64,000 bases of DNA. Source: Kribbella amoyensis (GTDB lineage: Bacteria; Actinomycetota; Actinomycetes; Propionibacteriales; Kribbellaceae). The translations under genes and the position numbers were made by a program. The notes beneath the pieces are model-generated. The model saw only the letters and a list, made by a program, of their open reading frames with translations, made no database searches and was not told the origin of the DNA. Below are positions 17,110 to 24,972 of this stretch, piece by piece (the stretch's first letter is position 1; every line of letters begins with the position of its first letter). The DNA lies in assembly GCF_007828865.1 (NCBI RefSeq), contig NZ_VIVK01000001.1, positions 6,386,001-6,450,000 of the forward strand, read 5' to 3'.

Positions 17110-18114
17110 GTGGACGTGATCAGGATCAGGCTCAAACCGGACGACGTGGGCCGGATCCGGTTCGCGTTCTCGCCGGTCTGGGAAGCGGTCACCAGTGTCC
17201 GCGCGCTCAGCAACAATTCGCTCGGCAGCGTGCACGGACCGTGGTTGCGCCGGGTCGCCCCGCTCACGGCCGGCGACGACATGCAGTTGCTCAAAGCCCT
17301 CATCCCGTCGTTCGGGTACATCCCCGACTTCATCACCCCGGCCCCACCCCGCCGCTCGACCAGCCTCGAATCCGGCCTGGCCGCGATCGAGGCGACCCCA
17401 CTCGACCTGGTCCGTGACGAGCTGGGCCGGCTCAACCGCGGGAACCCGCACCCGGTGATCCCCGAACTGATCGCCGACCCCGAAGCCGCACTGGTCCGCA
17501 TCACCGACGCCCTGCGCACGTACTGGCACCGCGCCCTCGAACCGGACTGGCGCCGAATGCGTGCGCTGCTGCAGGAGGACCTGGCGTTCCGGCTGGACGA
17601 ATTGGCCAGCGGCGGCCTGGACCGGCTCTTCCGCAACCTCCACCCGTCGGTCCGCTTCGCCGGCGACCGCATCGAGATCGACCGCCCCTTCGTCTGCCCC
17701 GACGGCGAACCCCAAGCAGGCCAAGGAGTCCTCCTCGTCCCCTGCGTCTTCACCTGGCCTGTGGCGTTGCCCGTAACCGGTGCCCCGCACGTCCCGACGA
17801 TCACGTATCCGCCACGCGGCCTGGGGCGTTTGTGGGTCAGCCAACAAGACACCAACGACTCGGCGCTCGCCGACCTGGTGGGGCGTACAAGAGCCGCCAT
17901 CGTGAGCCACCTAGACCTCCCGATGTCCACGACCCACCTGGCGCACCAACTGGACCTCTCGGCCCCAACCCTGAGCGTCCACCTCGCAATCCTCCGCAAC
18001 GCAGGAGTAGTCGACTCCCACCGAGACGGCAGAACAGTCCTCTACTACAGAACGCCCCTCGGCAACCACCTCCTCACAGCAGCCGGAGTAAACCCCCTAG
18101 CCACCACAGCCTGA
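17110..18114 (+). CDS. ArsR-type winged-helix regulator with N-terminal DUF5937-like domain
   Basis: A 334-residue regulator. The first about 240 residues are a non-HTH domain seen in a large actinobacterial group (beginning with a conserved DVGRIRFAFSPVWE-type stretch). The C-terminal part is an ArsR-like winged helix: MSTTHLAHQLDLSAPTLSVH as recognition segment, then GRTVLYYRT as the wing. The start may be GTG 17110 or GTG 17116. It is divergent from an MFS efflux gene, and the shared intergenic inverted repeat suggests that it represses that pump and possibly itself. The ligand is unknown. Codon choice in the last third is richer in CTC/CAC/ACC runs but still high GC. Confidence 0.82.
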   Translation: MDVIRIRLKPDDVGRIRFAFSPVWEAVTSVRALSNNSLGSVHGPWLRRVAPLTAGDDMQLLKALIPSFGYIPDFITPAPPRRSTSLESGLAAIEATPLDLVRDELGRLNRGNPHPVIPELIADPEAALVRITDALRTYWHRALEPDWRRMRALLQEDLAFRLDELASGGLDRLFRNLHPSVRFAGDRIEIDRPFVCPDGEPQAGQGVLLVPCVFTWPVALPVTGAPHVPTITYPPRGLGRLWVSQQDTNDSALADLVGRTRAAIVSHLDLPMSTTHLAHQLDLSAPTLSVHLAILRNAGVVDSHRDGRTVLYYRTPLGNHLLTAAGVNPLATTA

Positions 18115-18217
18115 ACCGCACCCAATAGACGCGGGGTGCGGCAGGTGAGTACGCGGCTGCGGGATGCAGCGGACTTCAGCTTGAACCAACAGCATCAGCC
18201 CAACGCAGGAACCGAAG

Positions 18218-20251
18218 CTAACCGAACGTCGCGGGGTCGACCTGGACTCGGAGGGGGCCTGGGACCTTCTTGGTGCTGCGGGACGACTGGGCTTCCTTCA
18301 GGATCCGCGCCAGCGCCGACCCGTACGTCCGCGGTGTACGCACCACCGCGCGGACCGTCTCGTCGTCGGTAGGCACCGGCCCAAGAACCTCCAGCCCGGA
18401 CGACGAATCGGTCAGCTGGCGGATCCTGGTGATCAGGTCCGCGACCGCTTCCGCCGAGCCGGTGATTTCGGCGAGTTTGGCTGCCGGAGCCAACCGGGCC
18501 GCACGACGTTCCTCGAGCTCGCGAGTCGCGTACCCCTCCGGGCTCCACCGCACGACCGCCTGCAACGGAGTTGCCGACGGCTCGCCCATCATGATCACCG
18601 CACCACCGTCACGCGCCGACCGGACCAGCGCCGCCGCGTTGAACCAGCGCCGTACCGCCTCCTCCGGCGCCCGCAGATCCGGCCGCGCCAGCAGCAACCA
18701 CGTGTCCAGCAACAACGCAGCGCTGTACCCACCTTCCGCAACCGGCTCGGCGCCCGGAGTGCTCACGATCAACGCGGGCTCCGACGACACCGCGTCCAGG
18801 ATCTTGTCCCCGCCCGAAGTCCGCACGAGCACACCCGCGAACGCTCTCCCCAACTCCTCCGCCGTCCGACGCGCACCGACCACGGCAGCACGCATCCGCG
18901 GATCCCCACACTCCGGGCACCGGTGATCCGCGGCCGGCCGACCGCAGACCGCGCAACTCGCCGGACCAGTCGAACCCGTATGCCGCAGCGGACCACCACA
19001 TGCCGTGCACCGCGACGGAGTACGGCATGTCTGACAGACCAAGCTCGGCAAGTACCCCGCCCGTGGTACCTGGACCAGCACCGGCCCGGTCTTCAGCCCT
19101 TCGCGCGCGACCTCGAACGCGCGGTGCGGCAACCTGGCTGCCCGAGCCGCCGGGTCGCGGGCGAGATCGCGGTCCGACTCCCCCGCGATGTGGACCGCCG
19201 GTGCCGCGGCCCGGATCACCGTGCGATCCGCGATCAGCTCGGCCGCCCATCCGGATTCGAGCAGGGCCGCCGTTTCCGCCGACCGTGCGAACCCGCCGAC
19301 CACCATCGCGCACTGCTGCCGGTACGCCCGGAGGAGCAGCACCTCTCGCGCATGCGGATACGGCGCGCGTGGTTCGGCATACGAGTCGTCGCCGTCGTCC
19401 CACAACGCGACCAGCCCGAGATCGGCGACCGGCGCGAAGGCGGCTGCCCGCGTCCCGATGACGACGCGGGTGCAGCCACGAAGGGCGGAGAGGAAGGCGC
19501 GGTACCGGGCGGTCGGGCCGAGGTCGGCGGAGAGCGTGACGAACCCACGCTCGCCCAGCACCGCGGTACACGCGGCCGCCAAGCGCTCCAGGTCGCGCGC
19601 ATCGGGTGCGAGCAGGAGCGCGCCGCGGCCGGTCGATGCGCAGACGGCGGCGGCCTGGGCGAAGGCGACGGCCCAGTCGGCACCCGGTACGGCGGTCCAG
19701 ATCGCGCGGGGCGCCTCGCCTCGGCGGACGGCGTCGAGGAAGCCGTTGGCGTGCTGGTACGGCGACCACTCGGACAGCGAGGTGGACACGACCGGCGGGC
19801 CCGGCTGGTTGCAGCGGAGCGGCTCGCCCTCGACCTTCGCGTGCCGGGGTGGGACCGCGAGCCGCGTGACGTCGGCGAAGACCCCCGCGTACCGATCGGC
19901 GACCGCGCGGCACAGGTCGGCCACCTCGGGCGTCAGCACCTGCTCGGCGGAGACGACCTTGCGGATCCGGGCCAACTTGCCGTCGTGCTCGGACGCCTCC
20001 AACCGCTCCAGGACGAACCCGTCCACGTCCTTGCCGGCGAACCGGACCTTCACCCGGACCCCGGGCTGCGCCGCCTCGGCGAGGTCGTCGGGCACCAGGT
20101 AGTCGAACGGCCGGTCGAGGTGCGGCAGCGAGACGTCGACCGCGACCCGGGCGATCGGCAGCGACGAGGTGATCCCGGCCGGCTCCTTCGTCCGCGACCG
20201 GCGCACGGTGTCGCGCAGCAGGGTCAGCTGCTCTGGGGAGTCCGATGCCAC
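18218..20251 (-). CDS. priA: Primosomal protein N' (PriA), helicase motifs degenerate
   Basis: A 677-residue protein of the replication-restart family. The N-terminal DNA 3'-end-binding domain (about 30-130) is recognisable. The Walker A position reads AVPGADWAV and Walker B reads WDDGDD, so the ATPase residues are absent. The zinc-binding insert is preserved: CQTCRTPSRCTACGG, then CAVCGRPAADHRCPECG, eight cysteines. Loss of the ATPase motifs is a known feature of actinobacterial PriA homologues, which probably act without helicase activity. GTG 20251 follows TAGAGT by 6 bases, so it is likely leaderless. metK lies upstream on the same strand behind a terminator hairpin. Confidence 0.9.
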   Translation of the reverse strand: MASDSPEQLTLLRDTVRRSRTKEPAGITSSLPIARVAVDVSLPHLDRPFDYLVPDDLAEAAQPGVRVKVRFAGKDVDGFVLERLEASEHDGKLARIRKVVSAEQVLTPEVADLCRAVADRYAGVFADVTRLAVPPRHAKVEGEPLRCNQPGPPVVSTSLSEWSPYQHANGFLDAVRRGEAPRAIWTAVPGADWAVAFAQAAAVCASTGRGALLLAPDARDLERLAAACTAVLGERGFVTLSADLGPTARYRAFLSALRGCTRVVIGTRAAAFAPVADLGLVALWDDGDDSYAEPRAPYPHAREVLLLRAYRQQCAMVVGGFARSAETAALLESGWAAELIADRTVIRAAAPAVHIAGESDRDLARDPAARAARLPHRAFEVAREGLKTGPVLVQVPRAGYLPSLVCQTCRTPSRCTACGGPLRHTGSTGPASCAVCGRPAADHRCPECGDPRMRAAVVGARRTAEELGRAFAGVLVRTSGGDKILDAVSSEPALIVSTPGAEPVAEGGYSAALLLDTWLLLARPDLRAPEEAVRRWFNAAALVRSARDGGAVIMMGEPSATPLQAVVRWSPEGYATRELEERRAARLAPAAKLAEITGSAEAVADLITRIRQLTDSSSGLEVLGPVPTDDETVRAVVRTPRTYGSALARILKEAQSSRSTKKVPGPLRVQVDPATFG

Positions 20252-20257
20252 TCGGGA

Positions 20258-20263
20258 ACTCTA
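20258..20263 (-). promoter_or_regulatory. -10 hexamer TAGAGT, leaderless start of priA
   Basis: On the minus strand TAGAGT is followed by TCCCGA and then the GTG start codon of priA. This is the same geometry as at six other genes in the window. Confidence 0.5.
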
Positions 20264-20312
20264 GTCCGCCCGCCCGACAACCACCGGGAGGCCTGTGGAC
20301 AGACACACGGAA

Positions 20313-20338
20313 GCCCGCCACCCCGAGGGGCGGCGGGC
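20313..20338 (-). terminator. Hairpin after metK
   Basis: GCCCGCC-a-CCCC, then ga, then GGGG-c-GGCGGGC pair into an 11-bp stem with one internal mismatch and a tiny loop, 18 bases beyond the metK stop. The T-tract is weak, as is common in actinobacteria. It separates metK from priA. Confidence 0.6.
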
Positions 20339-20356
20339 ATCCGGAGACTGCGGTCG

Positions 20357-21550
20357 TTACTTGGTCGCGGCGGCCTTGAGGGCGTCGACGCGGTCCAGGC
20401 GCTCCCAGGTGAAGTCGTCACCGGTGCGGCCGAAGTGGCCGTTCGCGGCGGTCTGGGTGTAGATCGGCCGGAGCAGGTCCAGGTCGCGGATGATCGCGGC
20501 CGGACGCAGGTCGAAGACCTCGAGCACGGCCTCGGTGATCTTGTCGACCGGCACGGTCTCGGTGCCGAACGTGTCGACGTAGAAACCGACCGGGGCGGCC
20601 TTGCCGATCGCGTACGCGACCTGGCACTCGGCGCGCGCGGCCAGGCCGGCGGCGACGATGTGCTTGGCGACCCAGCGCATCGCGTACGCGGCCGAGCGGT
20701 CCACCTTCGACGGGTCCTTGCCCGAGAAGGCGCCGCCACCGTGCCGGGCCATGCCGCCGTAGGTGTCGATGATGATCTTGCGGCCGGTCAGACCCGCGTC
20801 GCCCATCGGGCCGCCGATCTCGAAGCGGCCGGTCGGGTTCACCAGCAGCTTGTAGTCGCTGGAGTCGATCTCGAACTGCTCGAGGATCGGGTCGACGACG
20901 TGCTTCTTCACGTCCGGCGTCAGCATCGAGTCGAGGCTGATGTCGGCGGCGTGCTGGCTGGACACCACGACGGTGTCGATCCGGACCGCCTGGTCACCGT
21001 CGTACTCGACCGTGACCTGGGTTTTGCCGTCCGGGCGCAGGTACGCCATCGTGCCGTCCTTGCGGACCTCGGACAGCCGCTCGGACAGCCGGTGCGCGAT
21101 CGTGATCGGCAGCGGCATCAGCTCCGGGGTCTCGTTCGACGCGTAGCCGAACATCAGGCCCTGGTCGCCCGCGCCCTGCAGGTCGAGCGCGTCGGTGGAG
21201 GAGTCGGCGCGGCTCTCGTACGCCGTGTTGACGCCCTGCGCGATGTCCGGCGACTGGCTGCCGATCGCGACCTGGACACCACAGGAGGCGCCGTCGAAGC
21301 CCTTCAGCGACGAGTCGTAGCCGATCTCCAGGATCCGGTTCCGGACGATGCCGGGGATGTCCACGTACGCCGTCGTGGTGACCTCGCCGGCCACGACGAC
21401 CAGGCCGGTCGTGATCAGGGTCTCCACCGCGACGCGGCTCTTCGGGTCCTCGGCCAGAAGGGCGTCGAGGATGGAGTCGCTGATCTGGTCAGCGATCTTG
21501 TCCGGGTGACCTTCCGTCACCGACTCGGACGTGAAAAGGCGCCGTGCCAC
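20357..21550 (-). CDS. metK: S-adenosylmethionine synthase
   Basis: A 397-residue enzyme making SAM from ATP and methionine. The signature sequences are present: SESVTEGHPDKIADQISD at the N-terminus, GAGDQGLMFGYA in the middle and the P-loop-like GGGAFSGKDPSKVDRS. The start is GTG 21550, preceded by GGGAGAACC. No SAM riboswitch was recognised in the roughly 230-base leader. In many actinobacteria metK directly follows coaBC; here four other genes lie in between. Confidence 0.97.
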   Translation of the reverse strand: MARRLFTSESVTEGHPDKIADQISDSILDALLAEDPKSRVAVETLITTGLVVVAGEVTTTAYVDIPGIVRNRILEIGYDSSLKGFDGASCGVQVAIGSQSPDIAQGVNTAYESRADSSTDALDLQGAGDQGLMFGYASNETPELMPLPITIAHRLSERLSEVRKDGTMAYLRPDGKTQVTVEYDGDQAVRIDTVVVSSQHAADISLDSMLTPDVKKHVVDPILEQFEIDSSDYKLLVNPTGRFEIGGPMGDAGLTGRKIIIDTYGGMARHGGGAFSGKDPSKVDRSAAYAMRWVAKHIVAAGLAARAECQVAYAIGKAAPVGFYVDTFGTETVPVDKITEAVLEVFDLRPAAIIRDLDLLRPIYTQTAANGHFGRTGDDFTWERLDRVDALKAAATK

Positions 21551-21785
21551 GGTTCTCCCTCAGGTATTCGGTCTGCCATCTACGACGGAGCTCACACCCC
21601 GTCCGTCGCACCGGCTTCAGCGATGCACCTCGGCAGTATGCCAGCAGTTCAGCCCAACGCCACCGCCAGACGGCCGATCTGTCCACATCGCAGGATCACC
21701 GGCTCACATGTCGGACAATCTGTACTGAAATGGTAGATTTTAACGGGCCGCAGACAAGCCTCCTCGCCCGACGCATACTGCCTTC

Positions 21786-22427
21786 ATGGACGACTGCTGT
21801 GATCCTCGCGGCTATCGCGCCACCTTCGGCGCGGGGTTCGCGCGGCGCGTCGCCGGCCGGTACCGCAAGCGCGGCCTGACCCGGACCCAGCGGCGCCTGG
21901 TGTCCTTCTTGGAACAGCGGGAGGTACGAGGCGCCACGGTGCTCGAGATCGGCGGCGGAGTGGGCGAGCTCCAGGTCGAGCTGCTCCGCCGGGGCGCCGA
22001 CCGGGCGACGAACCTGGAACTCTCTACCGGTTACGAGGACGAAGCGGCCGAGTTGCTCGAACAGTCCGGGCTGACCGGGCGGGTGGCCAGGCGGTTCGTG
22101 GACATCGCGACAGTGCCGGACGAGGTCGAGCCGGCGGACATCGTGGTGCTGCATCGAGTCGTCTGCTGCTATCCGGACTACCAGAAGCTGCTCACGGCGG
22201 CCGGTGGCCATGCGCGGCGACTCCTGGTGTTCTCGCATCCGCCACGCAACCCCCTGATCACCGGCGGCCTCTGGTGCGACAGCCTGTTGCGTCGCCTGCG
22301 CGGCAACTCGTTCCGGGCCTTCGCCCATCCACCGGACGCCATGATCGAGGTACTGAGGGCGCAGGGCCTGACCGTCAGCTACCGGCATCGCGGTCTGGCC
22401 TGGACCGTCGTCGGACTGGAGCGCTGA
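21786..22427 (+). CDS. Class I SAM-dependent methyltransferase
   Basis: A 213-residue Rossmann methyltransferase. Motif I is ATVLEIGGGVGELQVELL (about 49-66), the acidic motif II segment is NLELSTGYEDEA, and motif post-II/IV reads DIVVLHRVVCCYPDY. The overall layout resembles the magnesium-protoporphyrin O-methyltransferase-like group, but no tetrapyrrole genes are nearby, so the substrate is open. Its start is divergent from metK across a 235-base gap, and it is convergent with the winged-helix gene. Confidence 0.82.
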   Translation: MDDCCDPRGYRATFGAGFARRVAGRYRKRGLTRTQRRLVSFLEQREVRGATVLEIGGGVGELQVELLRRGADRATNLELSTGYEDEAAELLEQSGLTGRVARRFVDIATVPDEVEPADIVVLHRVVCCYPDYQKLLTAAGGHARRLLVFSHPPRNPLITGGLWCDSLLRRLRGNSFRAFAHPPDAMIEVLRAQGLTVSYRHRGLAWTVVGLER

Positions 22428-22447
22428 CCAAGAATCCGCGGGCCGAG

Positions 22448-23590
22448 TCAGGCGTGCGGCCCGACGGTGATCTCGCCGATGGTCAGGTCGGGCTTGGCGT
22501 CCTGGATCTCGGCCAGGCGGGTGACCTCGTCGTCCAGTGCTCGGCGACGGGCGGCGGTGAGGCGGCCGAGTGGTTCGACGGTCACGGAGAGCTTCCGGCC
22601 GGAGCGGCGTTGGTGCCAGACCCCGGCGACGATGCCGTCGATCAGCATGACCGGGAAGTTGCCCGCCTGTCCCCCGGCCAACGCGCGCGTCCACGCCTTG
22701 CCCGGGAAGAGCAGGTCGCGCGGGTGCGATCCGACGGCGTACGCGTCGAAGTACGGCAGCAGGCGGACGCCGCTCGCGGACGCGTCCGGCAGCTCGGTGT
22801 CGCCACGGACGAGCCAGGCCTGGTTGCCGTTCAACTCCACCTCGGCCAGGTCGCTGCGCTCGAACACGCGGGCCATGAACGCGGGCGACGTACTGAGCCA
22901 CTTCGCGACCTGCTGCGGCGTCGCCGGTCCGTAGGAGTAGAGGTACCGCCGGACGATCTCGGTCAGCGCCTTCTCGCCGTCCTCGGGCTCGAACGGCGGC
23001 GCGAAGCGATGCGGGTTCGTGTACGTCGTCAGCCTGCCCCGGTTCGGGCCGTAACAGAGCACGCCCGCACACGCGGCGGCCGGGATCACCTGGCGCCAGC
23101 GCGGCCACATCACCTGGAACGCGGGCATCACCAGGTCCCCCGCCCACGATCCGGCCCGCGCGACCACCTCCTCGGTCAGTTCGTCGATGGTGAGGTCGTC
23201 GGCGGCGAGGGCGTCCCCGATCGCCGCGATCACCGCCGCGGTCTGCTCGTCCGTCATCCGCGCCTCGGGCACGGGCGAACCGCCGGACCACGGCAGCGCC
23301 GACAACGCACCAGTCCACAGCGGCAGGTCCTCGGTCGGCAGGAGGTGCACGGTCCCCCGCGGCCCGAACGTCTTCACCAGCGTCCGATCCACCCAGAGCG
23401 CCGTCTGCACGTCGGCCCGGGTGGCACCGTCGATCCGCAGCGCGACCGACACCTCAGCCGCGGACAGGATCTGCGCATGCGCCCCGCACATCGCCCGGAC
23501 AACGTCCGCCGGACTACTCGCGGCGGGAGTCTGCAGCTGATGCCGAGCCATCCGCCGAGCCACCACGGACGACCACTCGAGTTCGCTCAT
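22448..23590 (-). CDS. Winged helix DNA-binding domain protein (HTH_42 / AlkX-YcaQ-like)
   Basis: A 380-residue protein of the HTH_42 group, composed of several winged-helix modules. Landmarks include the N-terminal RRMARHQLQTP, the GTVHLLPTEDLPLW stretch, the GPNRGRLTTYTNPHRF segment and the C-terminal LLPYFDAYAVGSHPRDLLFPG. Related proteins include DNA glycosylases acting on crosslinks (YcaQ, AlkX), so a DNA-repair role is possible but unproven. I start at ATG 23590, which lies 7 bases after TAGCGT; the longer frame crosses that -10. The upstream side borders the DUF4265 element. Confidence 0.8.
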   Translation of the reverse strand: MSELEWSSVVARRMARHQLQTPAASSPADVVRAMCGAHAQILSAAEVSVALRIDGATRADVQTALWVDRTLVKTFGPRGTVHLLPTEDLPLWTGALSALPWSGGSPVPEARMTDEQTAAVIAAIGDALAADDLTIDELTEEVVARAGSWAGDLVMPAFQVMWPRWRQVIPAAACAGVLCYGPNRGRLTTYTNPHRFAPPFEPEDGEKALTEIVRRYLYSYGPATPQQVAKWLSTSPAFMARVFERSDLAEVELNGNQAWLVRGDTELPDASASGVRLLPYFDAYAVGSHPRDLLFPGKAWTRALAGGQAGNFPVMLIDGIVAGVWHQRRSGRKLSVTVEPLGRLTAARRRALDDEVTRLAEIQDAKPDLTIGEITVGPHA

Positions 23591-23597
23591 ACCGAGA

Positions 23598-23603
23598 ACG
23601 CTA
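23598..23603 (-). promoter_or_regulatory. -10 hexamer TAGCGT, leaderless start of winged-helix gene
   Basis: On the minus strand TAGCGT precedes the ATG at 23590 by 7 bases, without a ribosome-binding sequence. Confidence 0.45.
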
Positions 23604-23651
23604 GGGGACAAAGAGGACAACTCCTGACCTCTTCGCCACCCGATGTGTCCT

Positions 23652-23698
23652 GTGACGGCTGATGCTTGACAGTCGCGTGCCAGCTGATGGTTGTCACC
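23652..23698 (-). repeat. Left two-unit inverted repeat of the DUF4265 element
   Basis: Two related 20-base units lie 25 bases apart (start to start): GTGACGGCTGATGCTTGACA (23652-23671) and GTGCCAGCTGATGGTTGTCA (23677-23696). They are the reverse complement of two units at 24332-24376 with the same 25-base spacing. Repeated units at an end are typical of transposase binding sites. Confidence 0.75.
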
Positions 23699-23724
23699 GG
23701 CATGACCGCGCGGAACGCGGCATG

Positions 23725-24243
23725 TCAGCGTGTCCTCTGGCGGCCGGTCTCGTAGACGAAACGCCCCTCAAGTTCGCAGCTTTGAAGCGCGTCTGCGACG
23801 GCCTGGGCTGCATCTGCCGGGCATGAAAGCGCCATGAGTTTGGCGCTGTACGCCTCGACCAGGCATCCCATCCCACCGAACTCGGTGAGGATCTGACGTA
23901 TCTGATCCGAGTCGCCATGCTCGAGCCAGATCCGGAACGTATAGTTGCGGCTGTCCTTCGAGATACCCGTCGCCACCAGGGATCCCTCCGCAGAGGCCAG
24001 GACTGCAACCTCGTCGCCGTAGTTCAGGTCGTAGGCGAACATTGGGATGGCTCGAATCTCAACCCTGTCTTGGCTAGCCAGTCGCTTGGCGACCAAGACC
24101 TCCCATGTCTGGCCGCTTTCGCCATGTTCGGGCAACCCGAGCAACACCGTGACATCGGCCTCAAGCGAGTCCGGCACGGGGACGAGTTGCCCATCAATCA
24201 GCGAGCACGTCACCGTGGGGTGTTCCTTGTACTGGTGATCCAC
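23725..24243 (-). CDS. DUF4265 domain-containing protein
   Basis: A 172-residue cytoplasmic protein, no signal peptide. The family-like core is WEVLVAKRLASQDRVEIRAI with PMFAYDLNYGDEVAV, followed by an RNYTFRIWLEH strand and a C-terminal part with two cysteines (GCLVEAY, LSCPADA). The function of DUF4265 is unknown. The GTG start has AGGG 7 bases upstream. The gene uses more A/T-ending codons than its neighbours and lies between two-unit inverted repeats, which points to recent acquisition. Family call is moderate; element membership is inferred from the repeats. Confidence 0.72.
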   Translation of the reverse strand: MDHQYKEHPTVTCSLIDGQLVPVPDSLEADVTVLLGLPEHGESGQTWEVLVAKRLASQDRVEIRAIPMFAYDLNYGDEVAVLASAEGSLVATGISKDSRNYTFRIWLEHGDSDQIRQILTEFGGMGCLVEAYSAKLMALSCPADAAQAVADALQSCELEGRFVYETGRQRTR

Positions 24244-24331
24244 CCTGTGACCCTATTCGTAGGCCGACCGAACACCCGTACACCGGCCGCTGAGCGTACG
24301 AGCGTCGTCCCCTCAGTCTCCTAGACCAGGG

Positions 24332-24376
24332 TGTCAACCATCAGCTGGCACGGAAACGTCAGACATCAGGTGGCAC
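24332..24376 (+). repeat. Right two-unit inverted repeat of the DUF4265 element
   Basis: TGTCAACCATCAGCTGGCAC (24332-24351) and CGTCAGACATCAGGTGGCAC (24357-24376) are spaced 25 bases apart. The inner unit matches the inner left unit (reverse complemented) at 19 of 20 positions. Outside them CACACGACATC resembles the left copy CACAGGACACATC. Confidence 0.75.
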
Positions 24377-24419
24377 ACGACATCCGCCGCCCGATGCGTG
24401 TGCTCCTTCGACCAGGAAC

Positions 24420-24884
24420 TCAGGCCGGCTTCCGTCGGCTGACCAGCTGGTAGGCCTTGCAGCCCAAGCACAGCCCGGTGGATGCGTTGAGGGCTGCCAC
24501 GGCGAAGGCGAGAGCGGTCAGGCCGTAGCCGGCCGCATCGGCGCCGAGTACAAAGGCGGTCAGCGCCACCGCTGTGAACGCGAAGCCCACGAACTGAGCG
24601 AATCTCGGCGGCCGGGTATCCTCCAACCCGGCCGGCGCTCCGATCCGCGGCCAGATGAAACGGGCGAAGAGCTGCGCCCACACCGACCACTGAAAACTCA
24701 CGAAGGCGGTGAACGCGAACACGGCGACCTGGGAGGCGAGCAGGCCGAGACCCAACGGTCGAGCAGCACCGACGACGAGCAGCACGACGGCGAGCACGCA
24801 GGCTGTGGCCGCGGCGCTGAAGCGCAGGAGGCGCGGATCGACCTGGGCGCGGAGCGGGCACGCGCCACCACTGGTGCTGCGCAT
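24420..24884 (-). CDS. DUF4395 family membrane protein
   Basis: A 154-residue protein with about four hydrophobic helices (for example ACVLAVVLLVVGAARPLGLGL and FVGFAFTAVALTAFVLGA). An N-terminal GGACPLRAQVDPRLLRF and a C-terminal NASTGLCLGCKAYQ with a CxGC pair are typical of DUF4395, a family often linked with rhodanese/thioredoxin-like sulfur genes; none is adjacent here. I chose ATG 24884 with TGGAG 6 bases upstream instead of the longer frame to 24926. The CxGC pair could be redox active (inference). Confidence 0.8.
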   Translation of the reverse strand: MRSTSGGACPLRAQVDPRLLRFSAAATACVLAVVLLVVGAARPLGLGLLASQVAVFAFTAFVSFQWSVWAQLFARFIWPRIGAPAGLEDTRPPRFAQFVGFAFTAVALTAFVLGADAAGYGLTALAFAVAALNASTGLCLGCKAYQLVSRRKPA

Positions 24885-24972
24885 AGGCTTCTCCAGACAG
24901 TGAGATGCCGACCGGCCGCTCCCCATCAGGGTAACCGGCCGACACCTCCGGCTGTTCGGACCGAACCTGGCC

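Larger units (their letters stand above)
23642..24384. mobile_element. Putative small non-autonomous element carrying a DUF4265 gene
   Basis: The stretch is bounded by imperfect inverted repeats of about 55 bases, each containing two 20-base units with identical spacing. It holds one gene (23725-24243), visibly less GC-rich than its neighbours, and no transposase. It interrupts the region between a winged-helix gene and a DUF4395 gene, where metK and coaBC are commonly adjacent. An 8-base near-duplication (CGCCACCC at 23634, CGCCGCCC at 24385) flanks it but is too simple to rely on. Could be a cargo-bearing miniature element or a remnant between two IS ends. Confidence 0.5.

Noticed and set aside
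21551..21785. Possible SAM riboswitch in the metK leader
   Set aside because: I looked for the conserved core of SAM-I/IV and SAM-II types and found none; only a weak promoter-like pair was seen.
23634..24392. Eight-base target-site duplication around the DUF4265 element (CGCCACCC and CGCCGCCC)
   Set aside because: The match has a mismatch and is simple GC-rich sequence, so it could easily be chance; I mention it but do not call it.
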